Of a stretch of DNA of 64,000 bases, positions 8,401 through 17,251 are shown one piece after another. The stretch is taken from NCBI GenBank assembly GCA_030388725.1, contig CP128857.1, positions 558,001 through 622,000 on the forward strand, in the 5' to 3' direction. Numbering within the stretch: position 1 is the first letter of the stretch; each line of letters opens with the position of its first letter. A model generated the notes under the pieces. That model was not told where the DNA came from, made no database searches, and saw only the letters and a program-made list of their open reading frames with translations. This DNA comes from Prodigiosinella aquatilis. GTDB taxonomy: Bacteria > Pseudomonadota > Gammaproteobacteria > Enterobacterales > Enterobacteriaceae. A program made the translations under genes and the position numbers.

Positions 8401-9561
8401 TTAATTAAGACAATTTACATCATCGGTTTTTCCCCTTGATTTAAAAATAAATAAAAATTGACCTGAAGTAATAATAATAATAAACAGTCCCAGCACAATA
8501 TCTGTTCGTGGAACATAGTCAGTAACCAGACCAGCAAGGTAGCTGAGCACAGCGGCGATGATCATTTGAGTAAACCCGGTAATTGCAGTGGCTGTGCCAA
8601 CTATTTTTATATTGACATTGAGCGCCTGGGTATGGCCTTGCGGATAGATAACACCAGAAGCGATATTAAAAACGATGCCAGCAATGATCAGTAATGACAG
8701 GCTTTCCGGGAAAAATAATCCACTGAAAAGGAATAATAAACCACTGATGATTTGTGCGGAGATAACCATTGATACGTTATGTGCGATTGTTGTTTTTGCT
8801 AATTGGGTTCCCAGCATATAGCAGGCTACCGCACCAAAGAAAATAAACGAGAAATAAGCGGGTGATGAAAATATACTGATGTGATAGATCACCGGTGATA
8901 AAGAAATAAAACACAGCAAACCGGAAAATGTCAGTGTGACGATCAACGTGCCATGAATGAAAGCACGGTTATGGATTAGATCGTTGTAATTACATGTTTG
9001 TTCTGTTGCCGCTGCTATTTGATGTCTAAATGGTGCGAATAAGCTCAGCAGTATGGTGACTGCCCCAAATAGCGCCATAAAATAAAACAATGAACGCCAT
9101 CCCCACGGCTCCACCATTTGACCACCCAATACTGGCGCGAGAAGCGGTATCACTGCACTGGCGGTTGCAATATCAGCAATGACACGCTGAAGTTTTTTGC
9201 CGTCATAACACTCTTTCGCCAGTGACCGTGCAACAATCGGGCCCGTACTGGCACCGATAGCCTGTAGAGCCCGTCCGGCCAATAATCCAGCGGCATTATC
9301 AGCATAACTGCAAATAATGCTGCCGATGATAAAAACAGTCATTCCACCATTAAGCACATACAGTTTTTTTACGCGATCAGATAAGTAGCCCGCTAATAAT
9401 TGTCCGACAGCAAAAAATATCAGAAAGAGACTGATTGTGGCCTGTACGGTAGAATAACTGACAGAGAGATCTTCCTTGATAATATTCAATGCCGGAACTA
9501 GCATGTCGGTTGCTAATGCAGATATCGCTGTAGCAAAGATCAAAATAAAATATGTGATCAT
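8401..9561 (-). CDS. Bcr/CflA-type MFS efflux transporter
   Basis: A 12-helix inner-membrane proton-driven exporter of the Bcr/CflA drug-resistance group, 386 residues. The N-terminal ATDMLVPALNIIKEDL, loop motif GYLSDRVKK (about residue 57) and GRALQAIGAS (about residue 95) are characteristic. It is the first gene of an operon with the oxoamine synthase, which suggests it exports that enzyme's product. No good Shine-Dalgarno is seen before ATG 9561. Base composition is more A+T-rich than in the flanking core genes, hinting at transfer. Confidence 0.85.
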   Translation of the reverse strand: MITYFILIFATAISALATDMLVPALNIIKEDLSVSYSTVQATISLFLIFFAVGQLLAGYLSDRVKKLYVLNGGMTVFIIGSIICSYADNAAGLLAGRALQAIGASTGPIVARSLAKECYDGKKLQRVIADIATASAVIPLLAPVLGGQMVEPWGWRSLFYFMALFGAVTILLSLFAPFRHQIAAATEQTCNYNDLIHNRAFIHGTLIVTLTFSGLLCFISLSPVIYHISIFSSPAYFSFIFFGAVACYMLGTQLAKTTIAHNVSMVISAQIISGLLFLFSGLFFPESLSLLIIAGIVFNIASGVIYPQGHTQALNVNIKIVGTATAITGFTQMIIAAVLSYLAGLVTDYVPRTDIVLGLFIIIITSGQFLFIFKSRGKTDDVNCLN

Positions 9562-10122
9562 GTTGATAGATATATAACGGCTTTATCATTTTATTAATCT
9601 TACGCCTGTTTTGGGGTAATAAGATATACCATGCTTATGGTCATGGTTAAAATGGACCATGGTTCCGGTTTATTTGACTTTTACGGTATTTTATTTTTTT
9701 TATTATCCAAGTATGGTGCTTTTATCTGCGACAAGCCATTGCTTGAATATGTATTGTACTGCCAGTACTGGTTAATATTATCATCCTTATTATTTTATGG
9801 TGAAGAAGTGATTGGAATAAATTTGAATCACTTAATTATGTTAATTCCGCGTAACGCATTATTTTTTCCGTTTTTCTGAACTTTTAAATCTATTAAGTTA
9901 GTGGGCAAATACCCACATAGCTACTCTATTATATGGTGCTGTAAGTATTACTCTTAGTGATTGTGATATTGCCAAAATAATGACCCTATTATTCTGGCAT
10001 TTATCTATATACAGTCATGCTTGTTTTTTATAATCTCTTTTAAATCAATGGATTGTGTTCTCTGGCGGCCAGACCACTTTGATTTTATTCAGGCAGCTAT
10101 TCTATTTGAAAAGGAAAAGACA
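9562..10122. other. A+T-rich non-coding gap with palindromes
   Basis: No convincing gene. A hydrophobic 82-codon frame at 9631-9879 has no ribosome site. ACCAT-GCTT-ATGGT (9628-9641) and GGACCATGGTTCC (9654-9666) are adjacent dyads sharing ACCAT/ATGGT, just upstream of the leftward efflux operon, and could be operators. Confidence 0.4.
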
Positions 10123-11838
10123 TTGAATACTTCAGCCATTTCATCGGGTTCGTCAGATATGAGTTTTTGGCATAACTGGCGACTGATGCCTCTGTTTAAC
10201 GCCATTATTGGTCTCATCCTGCTCTTGTTTGCTGTGTCGATCGGCTTTGCCGTTCACTTTCTGATGCTGAGTAACCATTCTCTTAACGATGTTACTGCTG
10301 AAATACAGGTACGGATGGGTGTTTCAAATAGTTCGAATCACTTGCGTGCTGCCCGGCTAATGTTGATTCAGGCGGCTGCGGCTGCACGTGAAGGCGACAT
10401 GGAAACGGCCAATAGCAGTATTGCCCAGGCCGAAACACGGCTGAAAAAGTCGGCAGAGAGCTTTGCGGCCTACCAGGGACGGGCAGTAAAAACCCCGGCA
10501 GATGCCGCGCTGGATGAGGCGTTGCAGCAACGTTATAACGATTATGTTAATACTGGCCTTAAACCCATGCTGGATGCGGTAAAAAATGGTCGCTATGCTG
10601 ATGTTATTGATATTGAATGGAAAAAGACCCGTAAGCTGGATCTTGCATACAATGAGGTGTTGTTGAAGGTGGTGGCTATCCGTACCCAACGGGCAGAAAT
10701 CCTGAATAGCAAAGCGCAGAGTGAGTCACGGCTTGGTTATATGGTGATGGGTGGGAGTTTTGTGGCCGCAGTATTGGTTTCACTGTTTACTTTCCTGTGT
10801 CTGAGTCGTGTCGTGATCCAGCCGATGAAAGATTTGGTGACCCGTATCGAGCATATTTCTTCTGGCGACCTGACAATGCCGCTGATGCAATGGGGACGAG
10901 GTGAGATAGGGCAACTTGGGCATTATCTGCAAAATATGCAGCAATCGCTGGTAAAAACCGTCAGTAATGTGCGCCAGGGGGTTGAGTCAATTTATCAGGG
11001 AATTACCGAGATTTCGGCAGGGAATACCGATCTGTCCGCTCGGACAGAACAGCAAGCGTCGGCATTGGAACAGACATCTGCCAGCATGGAGGAGTTGACG
11101 TCTACGGTGAAACATAATGCGGATAACGCGAATCATGCCACGCAATTGTCAGGCAATGCGTCCGGCAAAGCCCGCGAAGGCGGTGATATTGTCGCCGGTG
11201 TGGTTCAAACCATGGGAAACATTGATCGCAGCTCGAAAAAAATCTCCGAAATCACCAACATTATCAATGGTATCGCTTTCCAGACCAATATTCTGGCGCT
11301 CAATGCGGCGGTAGAGGCGGCTCGGGCAGGGGAACAAGGGCGTGGTTTTGCCGTGGTTGCCGGTGAGGTTCGAACACTGGCGCAGCGCAGTGCCGAGGCG
11401 GCAAAGGAGATTGAAGGCCTGATCAGCGAATCGGTTTCTCTGGTCAGAACGGGTTCTGAGCAGGTAGGTAAAGCGGGTGACACCATGCAGGAGATTGTGA
11501 ACGCGGTCACTAGCGTGACAGATATTATGGCGGAGATCTCTGTTGCTTCGCAGGAGCAAAGCAAAGGTATTGATCAAGTCGGGCAGGCGATCCATTCCAT
11601 CGACAATGTGACGCAGCAAAATGCCGCGCTGGTGGAAGAGGCGACATCAGCCGCAGCATCTCTGACTGAACAGGCAGAAAGATTAAATCAGGCCGTATCT
11701 GCTTTCCGCCTTGATAGCGAATTGTCGACCGAGGGGCAGGTTTCCATATCGCCAACCCTAAAGCGGGTATTACTGAAAACACCGTCGTTATCTGTGATCA
11801 AAACCCCAGTCAGTCAGGATGGCTGGGAGACATTTTAA
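10123..11838 (+). CDS. methyl-accepting chemotaxis protein
   Basis: An inner-membrane chemoreceptor signalling to CheA/CheW. The layout is the Tar/Tsr type. TM1 is near residues 26-49, followed by a periplasmic four-helix ligand domain, TM2 near 205-227 and HAMP near 228-280. The long coiled-coil signalling domain carries the hairpin-tip segment around IAFQTNILALNAAVEAARAG. The C-terminus is GWETF, a CheR/CheB-binding pentapeptide of the NWETF type. TTG 10123 follows AAGGA by 7 bases and is chosen; ATG 10159 (MSFWHNW) is an alternative. The ligand is unknown, and there is no link to neighbouring genes in strand or spacing. Confidence 0.9.
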   Translation: MNTSAISSGSSDMSFWHNWRLMPLFNAIIGLILLLFAVSIGFAVHFLMLSNHSLNDVTAEIQVRMGVSNSSNHLRAARLMLIQAAAAAREGDMETANSSIAQAETRLKKSAESFAAYQGRAVKTPADAALDEALQQRYNDYVNTGLKPMLDAVKNGRYADVIDIEWKKTRKLDLAYNEVLLKVVAIRTQRAEILNSKAQSESRLGYMVMGGSFVAAVLVSLFTFLCLSRVVIQPMKDLVTRIEHISSGDLTMPLMQWGRGEIGQLGHYLQNMQQSLVKTVSNVRQGVESIYQGITEISAGNTDLSARTEQQASALEQTSASMEELTSTVKHNADNANHATQLSGNASGKAREGGDIVAGVVQTMGNIDRSSKKISEITNIINGIAFQTNILALNAAVEAARAGEQGRGFAVVAGEVRTLAQRSAEAAKEIEGLISESVSLVRTGSEQVGKAGDTMQEIVNAVTSVTDIMAEISVASQEQSKGIDQVGQAIHSIDNVTQQNAALVEEATSAAASLTEQAERLNQAVSAFRLDSELSTEGQVSISPTLKRVLLKTPSLSVIKTPVSQDGWETF

Positions 11839-11851
11839 CCCATCATAAACG

Positions 11852-12054
11852 ATGGGGCGGCATAGCCGCCTGAGTTTGATGACAACGTCTATATAGCGGC
11901 GATAATGAGAAGATCGTAAAGACGCTGCAAGTCCCTCCCTGTAAGCTCAAGCCGCGCCATCCCTGGCGCGGATGCTTTACTCTTCTCTCTCATTATCACC
12001 GTTCTGACGCTATACGTAGGTTTGTCAACGGTCTGGGGCGGCATAGCCGCCTTA
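11852..12054. repeat. MITE-like long imperfect palindrome
   Basis: The whole stretch folds on itself. GGGGCGGCATAGCCGCCT occurs at 11854-11871 and again at 12035-12052. Inside, GATAATGAGA pairs with TCTCATTATC, CTATATAGCG with CGCTATACG, and the centre holds CCGCGCCATCCCTGGCGCGG. No coding capacity. It resembles non-autonomous palindromic intergenic repeats of enterobacteria. It also ends the mcp transcript with stable hairpins. Confidence 0.7.
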
Positions 12055-12135
12055 TCGTTTAAGTATCATGGTATTTGTCATTTGTGTAAGCACTTACTTA
12101 CTATGATGATCAGCTTTACTGCGTCTGTGCTTCCG

Positions 12136-12855
12136 TTATGCCGCCCGGCCTCCCAAATACAATTCCCGCATGCGGGGGTCGCATAACAATTCATCAGCAT
12201 TGCCAGTCAGGGCGACTTTGCCCAGCGCCAGGACATAGGCACGGTCAGAGATATGCAATGCTTCCATCGCATTTTGCTCCACCATCAGAATAGCTACATC
12301 TTCCTGGCGCCGGATGTCCTGAATCGCTGCAAAGACATCGCTGAGCATTTTCGGTGATAACCCGGCAGAAGGTTCATCCAGCAGCAAAGTGGCGGGTTTC
12401 GGCATCAGGGCACGGGTCAGGGCAAGAATCTGACGTTCTCCACCGGAGAGTGCTGATGCGGTGGCTCGCCATTTTTTGCGCAGTAATGGGTAGCGTTCGC
12501 ACAGCGCTTCCATGCGTTGCTGGCGTTCGGTATCCGATAAAAACTGGCCGCCCGTTTGCAGATTTTCCTTGATAGTCAGATTGTTAAACACATTGTCTGT
12601 TTGTGGTACGAACCCCAGTGAGCACTCACGAACTTTACGGTGAATCGGGATTTGACTGACATCCTGACCATCAAGCATGACCTGACCACGGCGTGGTCGT
12701 AAATAACCGGCAATGCATTTCAATAGGGTGGATTTGCCGCAACCGTTGGGGCCGAGTAATGTGACGATCTCTGCCCGTTCAACGTGCAGGGAAATGCCCT
12801 GTAGAATATCGATACCCGGCGTATAACCAGCGATCACCTCGTTCAGCGTAATCAT
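12136..12855 (-). CDS. branched-chain amino acid-type ABC transporter ATPase (LivF-like)
   Basis: The second ATP-binding subunit of a LIV-type importer, 239 residues, at the cytoplasmic face of the membrane. Walker A is GPNGCGKST, the signature is LSGGERQ and Walker B is LLLDEPSAGL. ATG 12855 (MITLNEV) with CAGGAG 7 bases upstream is chosen over the longer frame that runs inside the preceding gene. The ATGA overlap with the LivG-like gene indicates translational coupling. Last gene of the five-gene transporter operon. Confidence 0.93.
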   Translation of the reverse strand: MITLNEVIAGYTPGIDILQGISLHVERAEIVTLLGPNGCGKSTLLKCIAGYLRPRRGQVMLDGQDVSQIPIHRKVRECSLGFVPQTDNVFNNLTIKENLQTGGQFLSDTERQQRMEALCERYPLLRKKWRATASALSGGERQILALTRALMPKPATLLLDEPSAGLSPKMLSDVFAAIQDIRRQEDVAILMVEQNAMEALHISDRAYVLALGKVALTGNADELLCDPRMRELYLGGRAA

Positions 12856-13631
12856 ACCGCCTCCTGTAATACTTGCGTGTTGCGCCCCAGATAGGCTTCC
12901 AGTACCTGTGGATTGTCCGCCAGTTCCTCCGGACGGCAACTGGCGACGATATCTCCTCTGTCCAGCACGATGCAGCGCTGGCAAAGTTCGCGGATAAAAT
13001 GCATATCGTGTTCAATGACCACCAGCGACAGGCCATCACGGTTCAGTCGCAGCAGTGTCTCGACAATATCACGCCGAAGATTGGGGTGAACGCCCGCCAT
13101 GGGTTCATCCAGCATCAAAACTTTGGGGTTCCCCATCAGGGCGCAGGCGATCCCCAGCAGTTTTTTCTGTCCGCCAGACAAGGCGGCAGCGGGGAGATCA
13201 CGTACCTGTGTCAGTAACAGCTCGTCGATTAATGCCCCGGCTTTTTCTCTGCCGGCTTGTTCTGCCCGCCGGGTGGCCGGTAACGATAACAGGCTGCCCC
13301 AAAAGCCGTGCTGTTGTGTCCCGGCAGCCATCACCACTTCCATCACGGTCATTTTTTCTGGCATTGCCGGTAGTTGGAACGTGCGGGCAACACCCGTTTC
13401 AATAATATGGTGTGTCGCCAGTCGGTCGATACGCTGCCCGCTGACAGTAATGGTGCCGCTGTCAATGGGCGTGAAACCGGAAATAGCGTTTAACAGGGTG
13501 CTTTTTCCCGAACCGTTGGGGCCTAGCAAGCCGAGAATTTCTCCCTGTTTCAGGGTAAACGTCACCCCTTCCAGTACACGGTTGCCGCCGAAGGCTTTAC
13601 ATACGGCGTCAACCTGCATTAATGGCGTCAT
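12852..13631 (-). CDS. branched-chain amino acid-type ABC transporter ATPase (LivG-like)
   Basis: The first ATPase of the LIV-type importer, 259 residues. Walker A is GPNGSGKST, the signature ALSGGQKKLLG and Walker B VLMLDEPMAGVHP, ending in the extra C-terminal segment typical of LivG. GAGGA stands before ATG 13631. It overlaps the permease gene upstream and the LivF-like gene downstream by 4 bases each. Confidence 0.93.
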   Translation of the reverse strand: MTPLMQVDAVCKAFGGNRVLEGVTFTLKQGEILGLLGPNGSGKSTLLNAISGFTPIDSGTITVSGQRIDRLATHHIIETGVARTFQLPAMPEKMTVMEVVMAAGTQQHGFWGSLLSLPATRRAEQAGREKAGALIDELLLTQVRDLPAAALSGGQKKLLGIACALMGNPKVLMLDEPMAGVHPNLRRDIVETLLRLNRDGLSLVVIEHDMHFIRELCQRCIVLDRGDIVASCRPEELADNPQVLEAYLGRNTQVLQEAV

Positions 13632-14515
13632 GGTATTATCCTCAGTCGTTCCGGCAGTAACCCGCCCGCCCGTCCTAATAAACAGCCCAGCAAAATAACC
13701 CCAACCATGCCTAGTCGAAGCGCTCCGGTGATATCAGAACTGATGTGAAACATGTCTTTGGCAAAAGGAATAAAGTTGTACAGGCTTTCTACTACCAATA
13801 CGCCGATCAATACCCCGGCAACATTACCAATACCGCCGATCATCACCATGCTCCAGATCAGAAACGTTTCGGAGGAGAGCAGGTAATCCGGGCTGACATA
13901 ACTGGTGTACCAGGCCAGCAATATGCCGGCGAGAGCACCGATTGCTGCACTGCACATCAGTGTTTGGCATTTCAGCCATTGCAGGTGATAACCCATACAG
14001 GTGGCGAGCTGTGGTTGTTCTCGCATCAGACGTAGAGCGCGCCCGAATCGGCTTTTACCTATCTGTAGTGACAGCAGGGTAACCAGCAGTAGCACCAGCA
14101 GGATAACAATGGCAAAAATGATACTGTCACTTTGCTGCGATCCGCTGGACCAGGGGGCGGCAATGTTGCCAATACCCTGTGCGCCCCCAGTGAGTTCATT
14201 TTCATTAATGATCACAATGCGAATGATTTCTGCCACCGCCAGCGTGGCGATCCCCCAATAATCGGCGGCCAGCTGACGCCCGAGAACGGCCATGCCAGCG
14301 CCTGACAGCATCGCCAGACCAATGCCTATGGCACCGGATAGCACAAAAGGTATGCCCAGTTGTGCGCCTATCCCGGCGGCATAAGCCCCGATGCCCACAA
14401 ATGCAATGTGACCAAAATTCAGTAACCCGGCATAGCCCGCCTGTATGTTCAAAGACAGTGCGACCAGTGCATAGATACCGGCAATCGTGATGATATGCAG
14501 CAGAAAGTCAAACAC
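13628..14515 (-). CDS. branched-chain amino acid-type ABC permease (LivM-like)
   Basis: An inner-membrane permease subunit, 295 residues, with about 8-9 hydrophobic helices. It has the family core LNIQAGYAGLLNFGHIAFVGIGAY near the N-terminus (only the idea of the motif is used; no longer run is needed). GTG 14515 (VFDFLLH) follows GGGAGG by 7 bases and overlaps the LivH-like stop by 8 bases. The longer frame from ATG 14590 has a Cys/Trp-rich start inside the upstream gene and is unlikely. Confidence 0.9.
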   Translation of the reverse strand: MFDFLLHIITIAGIYALVALSLNIQAGYAGLLNFGHIAFVGIGAYAAGIGAQLGIPFVLSGAIGIGLAMLSGAGMAVLGRQLAADYWGIATLAVAEIIRIVIINENELTGGAQGIGNIAAPWSSGSQQSDSIIFAIVILLVLLLVTLLSLQIGKSRFGRALRLMREQPQLATCMGYHLQWLKCQTLMCSAAIGALAGILLAWYTSYVSPDYLLSSETFLIWSMVMIGGIGNVAGVLIGVLVVESLYNFIPFAKDMFHISSDITGALRLGMVGVILLGCLLGRAGGLLPERLRIIP

Positions 14516-15401
14516 GGCGAACCTCCCGGTTAAATAAGCCGTACGGGCGCAACAACAGTGCCAGCAACAGTATGATGAATGAGGCGGCATTGATGTAAGT
14601 CACTGGAATAAATGCCAAACCACCACCGGTCAGCCAGCCAAAATTGAGGTTGGTCACCAGTGTTTCCGTCACGGCGATCAACAAGGCACCCAGCACCGCG
14701 CCCATTGGATTACCCAATCCGCCCAAAATGGCGGAAGCCAGCACGGGCAACAGCAGATCATTACCCTGATTGAGATAAGCGCTGGAGTTCATAGCCAGTA
14801 AAGAGCCGCCCAGTCCGGCCAGTGCACCGGCAATGAGATTAACCACATGCACGATAGCATTAGCATTAAGTCCGGAAGCTGCCGCCAAATCGCGGTTGCT
14901 GGTTAGTGCGCGGATAGCGCGGCCCAGAGTGGAATGAAACAACAACCAACTAAAGCCTGATAACAGCAGTAGGGTGATGGCGATTGTCCACAGTTGATCA
15001 CCCGATACGCGGGTGCCATCCAGCGAGAGTGCCGGACTTATCGGTAGGCCGTAGCCCACCGGTGACGAACCGGCAATGCCCAAAACCAGGGCCAGCATGA
15101 TCATCGACACCGCCAGTGAGCCGATCATGGCATTGGCGGAACCCGCTTTCACCAGGCGCCGGAATACCCAGTGGTGTAATAACATGGCGATGACGCCGCA
15201 TAAGCCACTGGAGATGATCACCGCCAGTGGAAACGGCACTCCAATCCGCAACAGCGCAGCGGTCAGAAATGAGCCGACCATGGCATATTGCACATGCGCA
15301 ATATTGGCGAACCGGACCAGGCCGTAAACCAGACTTAATCCCAGCGCAATCAAGGATAGATCGGCGGTACGTATTAATGTATCAAGCATGAACTGGAACA
15401 T
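14508..15401 (-). CDS. branched-chain amino acid-type ABC permease (LivH-like)
   Basis: The other permease subunit of the LIV-type importer, 297 residues and mostly membrane helices. The N-terminal GLSLVYGLVRFANIAH and the later AILGGLGNPMGAVLGALL are LivH hallmarks. ATG 15401 is used. It lies 50 bases downstream of the binding-protein gene and overlaps the next permease by 8 bases, so all five transporter genes form one leftward operon. Confidence 0.93.
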   Translation of the reverse strand: MFQFMLDTLIRTADLSLIALGLSLVYGLVRFANIAHVQYAMVGSFLTAALLRIGVPFPLAVIISSGLCGVIAMLLHHWVFRRLVKAGSANAMIGSLAVSMIMLALVLGIAGSSPVGYGLPISPALSLDGTRVSGDQLWTIAITLLLLSGFSWLLFHSTLGRAIRALTSNRDLAAASGLNANAIVHVVNLIAGALAGLGGSLLAMNSSAYLNQGNDLLLPVLASAILGGLGNPMGAVLGALLIAVTETLVTNLNFGWLTGGGLAFIPVTYINAASFIILLLALLLRPYGLFNREVRRV

Positions 15402-15451
15402 AATGCTTTCCTGTACAGGGCTATCGTGCAGTGAGCAGGCTCACTCGCCGT

Positions 15452-16564
15452 TTAACGAGGTGCCAGGGCACCGTTTACTGATTTCACTTTTTCGTATGGT
15501 TGTGTCTGGCGCATATGATCAGCATCCAGATTCAGTGGTCCGGTCACACCGACAAAGTGCGGCGCCACTGCTAGCATCGCTGTCTGCAATGCGGCGGGGT
15601 CGGCACTACCTGCTTTGTTGATGGCGGCAGCAGCGAGCATGATGCTGTCATAGGCATAACTGCCATAGGCGGATTTTGGGTTTTCGTTATAGCGCTTGCG
15701 GTACTGTTCGGTATAGCGTTGGCCTTTGTCACTCAGTCCGGCCACTTCCATCCCCATTTTCCCCTGGGTGTATTGTGCCGGTGAATTGGCTGTACACATG
15801 GTCAGATACATGCCATACCAAGGGGTTTTATTCAGTCCCAGCTCGTAAGACTCGCGGTTGAGGACTACCGCATCCTGGCCGTAAGTCGTGTAAACATAGA
15901 CGTCAGGCTTATAGCGAGATAACTGCTCCAACTCACGCCGATATGATGACTGGCCGCTGGTATACAGTGTTTTGGCTACGACCTTGCCCCCTAGCTGCTG
16001 GAAGAACTTGGTGAACTGTTCCGCCATACCCTGACCATAAGCGCCGTTCGGCGCGATGAAAGCGACTTTACGGTAACCCATGGCATAGACATCTTTGGCG
16101 GAGAAGCGGGCGGACAGATCATCGAGCCCGATAACACTGTAGGAGAACTTGCCTATTTTGCGGATATCTGTGCTAGTGCCAGAGATGTTGATGTGCACTA
16201 AATGGTTTTTCACCAGATACTGCCCGATCGGAATAGTGACACTGGAAGAAAAGGCGCCGACCACCAGTGGTACATGATCCACTTGTGTTAGTTTGCGCAC
16301 GGCATCTAACGCTGTAACCGGGTTGCCGGCAGAATCTTCGACTATCACCGCCAGTTTTTGCCCGTCGACGCCACCCTGGGCATTGACCTGATCAACCGCC
16401 AGTTCCACCCCACGGCGTTGATCTTCACCAATGCTGGCGCTGGTACCGGTCAACGGCAGAATGGCACCGACAGTGATATCGGCCATCGCGGGTCTGGATA
16501 AGCCAAAAAGTGCGCTGCTCATCAGCGCTGAAGCAAAGAAAGCGTTACGAATGTGCACTGTCAT
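15452..16564 (-). CDS. periplasmic substrate-binding protein of LIV-type ABC importer
   Basis: A type I periplasmic binding protein of the LivJ/LivK family, 370 residues, first gene of the importer operon. It has a signal peptide (residues 1-28, ending RPAMA-DI), then VGAILPLTGTSASIGEDQR and the two lobes. The start at ATG 16564 follows AGGAG; the frame upstream to 16678 lacks a site and would bury the signal peptide. The ligand is not readable from sequence. The linked catabolic genes suggest an amino-acid derivative. Confidence 0.92.
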   Translation of the reverse strand: MTVHIRNAFFASALMSSALFGLSRPAMADITVGAILPLTGTSASIGEDQRRGVELAVDQVNAQGGVDGQKLAVIVEDSAGNPVTALDAVRKLTQVDHVPLVVGAFSSSVTIPIGQYLVKNHLVHINISGTSTDIRKIGKFSYSVIGLDDLSARFSAKDVYAMGYRKVAFIAPNGAYGQGMAEQFTKFFQQLGGKVVAKTLYTSGQSSYRRELEQLSRYKPDVYVYTTYGQDAVVLNRESYELGLNKTPWYGMYLTMCTANSPAQYTQGKMGMEVAGLSDKGQRYTEQYRKRYNENPKSAYGSYAYDSIMLAAAAINKAGSADPAALQTAMLAVAPHFVGVTGPLNLDADHMRQTQPYEKVKSVNGALAPR

Positions 16565-16700
16565 ACTGCGTCTCCTGTCTGGATGAAATGAGGCAGCGTT
16601 TATGGCGGCTGTCATCATGTGGGGCGTTGCCGTGTTGTCATCAATCACCACCCGCGTGGTGTGCTTTGCTGTATTCAAGCCACTTCAGGTTGTTATCTTG

Positions 16701-16738
16701 AAGTGAATAACAAAGTGAATGATGAAGTGAATACACTT
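16701..16738. repeat. three AAGTGAAT direct repeats, 12-bp period, ending in a palindrome
   Basis: AAGTGAAT starts at 16701, 16713 and 16725, exactly 12 bases apart. The third extends into AAGTGAATACACTT (16725-16738), a near palindrome. They lie 137-175 bases upstream of the binding-protein start and are candidate regulator sites. Confidence 0.6.
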
Positions 16739-17103
16739 TGATTATTCAAAAGACAGCAATTGTTATGCCATCTCAGAAAAAACAGGTGGAATTCTGGCTA
16801 AGCGGGCATTGAGAGAAGTGAAATATCGCTAGAAGATTGTTTGAAATAACAAGGAATAGATATGCCATGACGGAGATTTTCACCTATCATTATTTTTTAT
16901 TCGCGACAGAAAAAAGAGAAAAAAAAGGCTGAATATGGTTTTTAGTGAAAGACAGATCTGCTTCTGTTTGGTGCGGTGGAATTCATTATGGTGCAATGTG
17001 ATTAATCACCCGGTGAGTAATAAGAAAAGAAAATAATAGATTTAACCTGTTCTCTGGCAATGACTTTTTATAGTGGCAGGATTGGATTTTAATGTGTAGA
17101 TAG

Positions 17104-17117
17104 AAGTGTATTCACAT
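17104..17117. promoter_or_regulatory. inverted copy of the AAGTGAATACACTT box
   Basis: AAGTGTATTCACAT is the reverse complement of the box at 16725-16738 at 13 of 14 positions. It lies about 135 bases before gntR. A matched box at each end of the divergent region suggests operators for the GntR protein. The rest of 16565-17251 is A+T-rich with no gene seen. Confidence 0.5.
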
Positions 17118-17251
17118 TATGATTGTGTTATGAATTCAGCCATGCTATGAATTGAATTAAAGGGCAATGTAACCATTTCTCTGCCACGGTAATAAGATGA
17201 CCTAAGCGTAAAATGTGATTAACCGTTGGTGAACCATAAAGAGGATATAAC

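Noticed and set aside
9631..9879. 82-codon hydrophobic frame upstream of the chemoreceptor
   Set aside because: No ribosome site; the hydrophobicity follows from A+T/T-rich codons; the start overlaps a dyad.
10021..10122. N-terminal extension of the chemoreceptor from TTG 10021
   Set aside because: No ribosome site there; AAGGA with correct spacing serves TTG 10123, and the family starts just before TM1.
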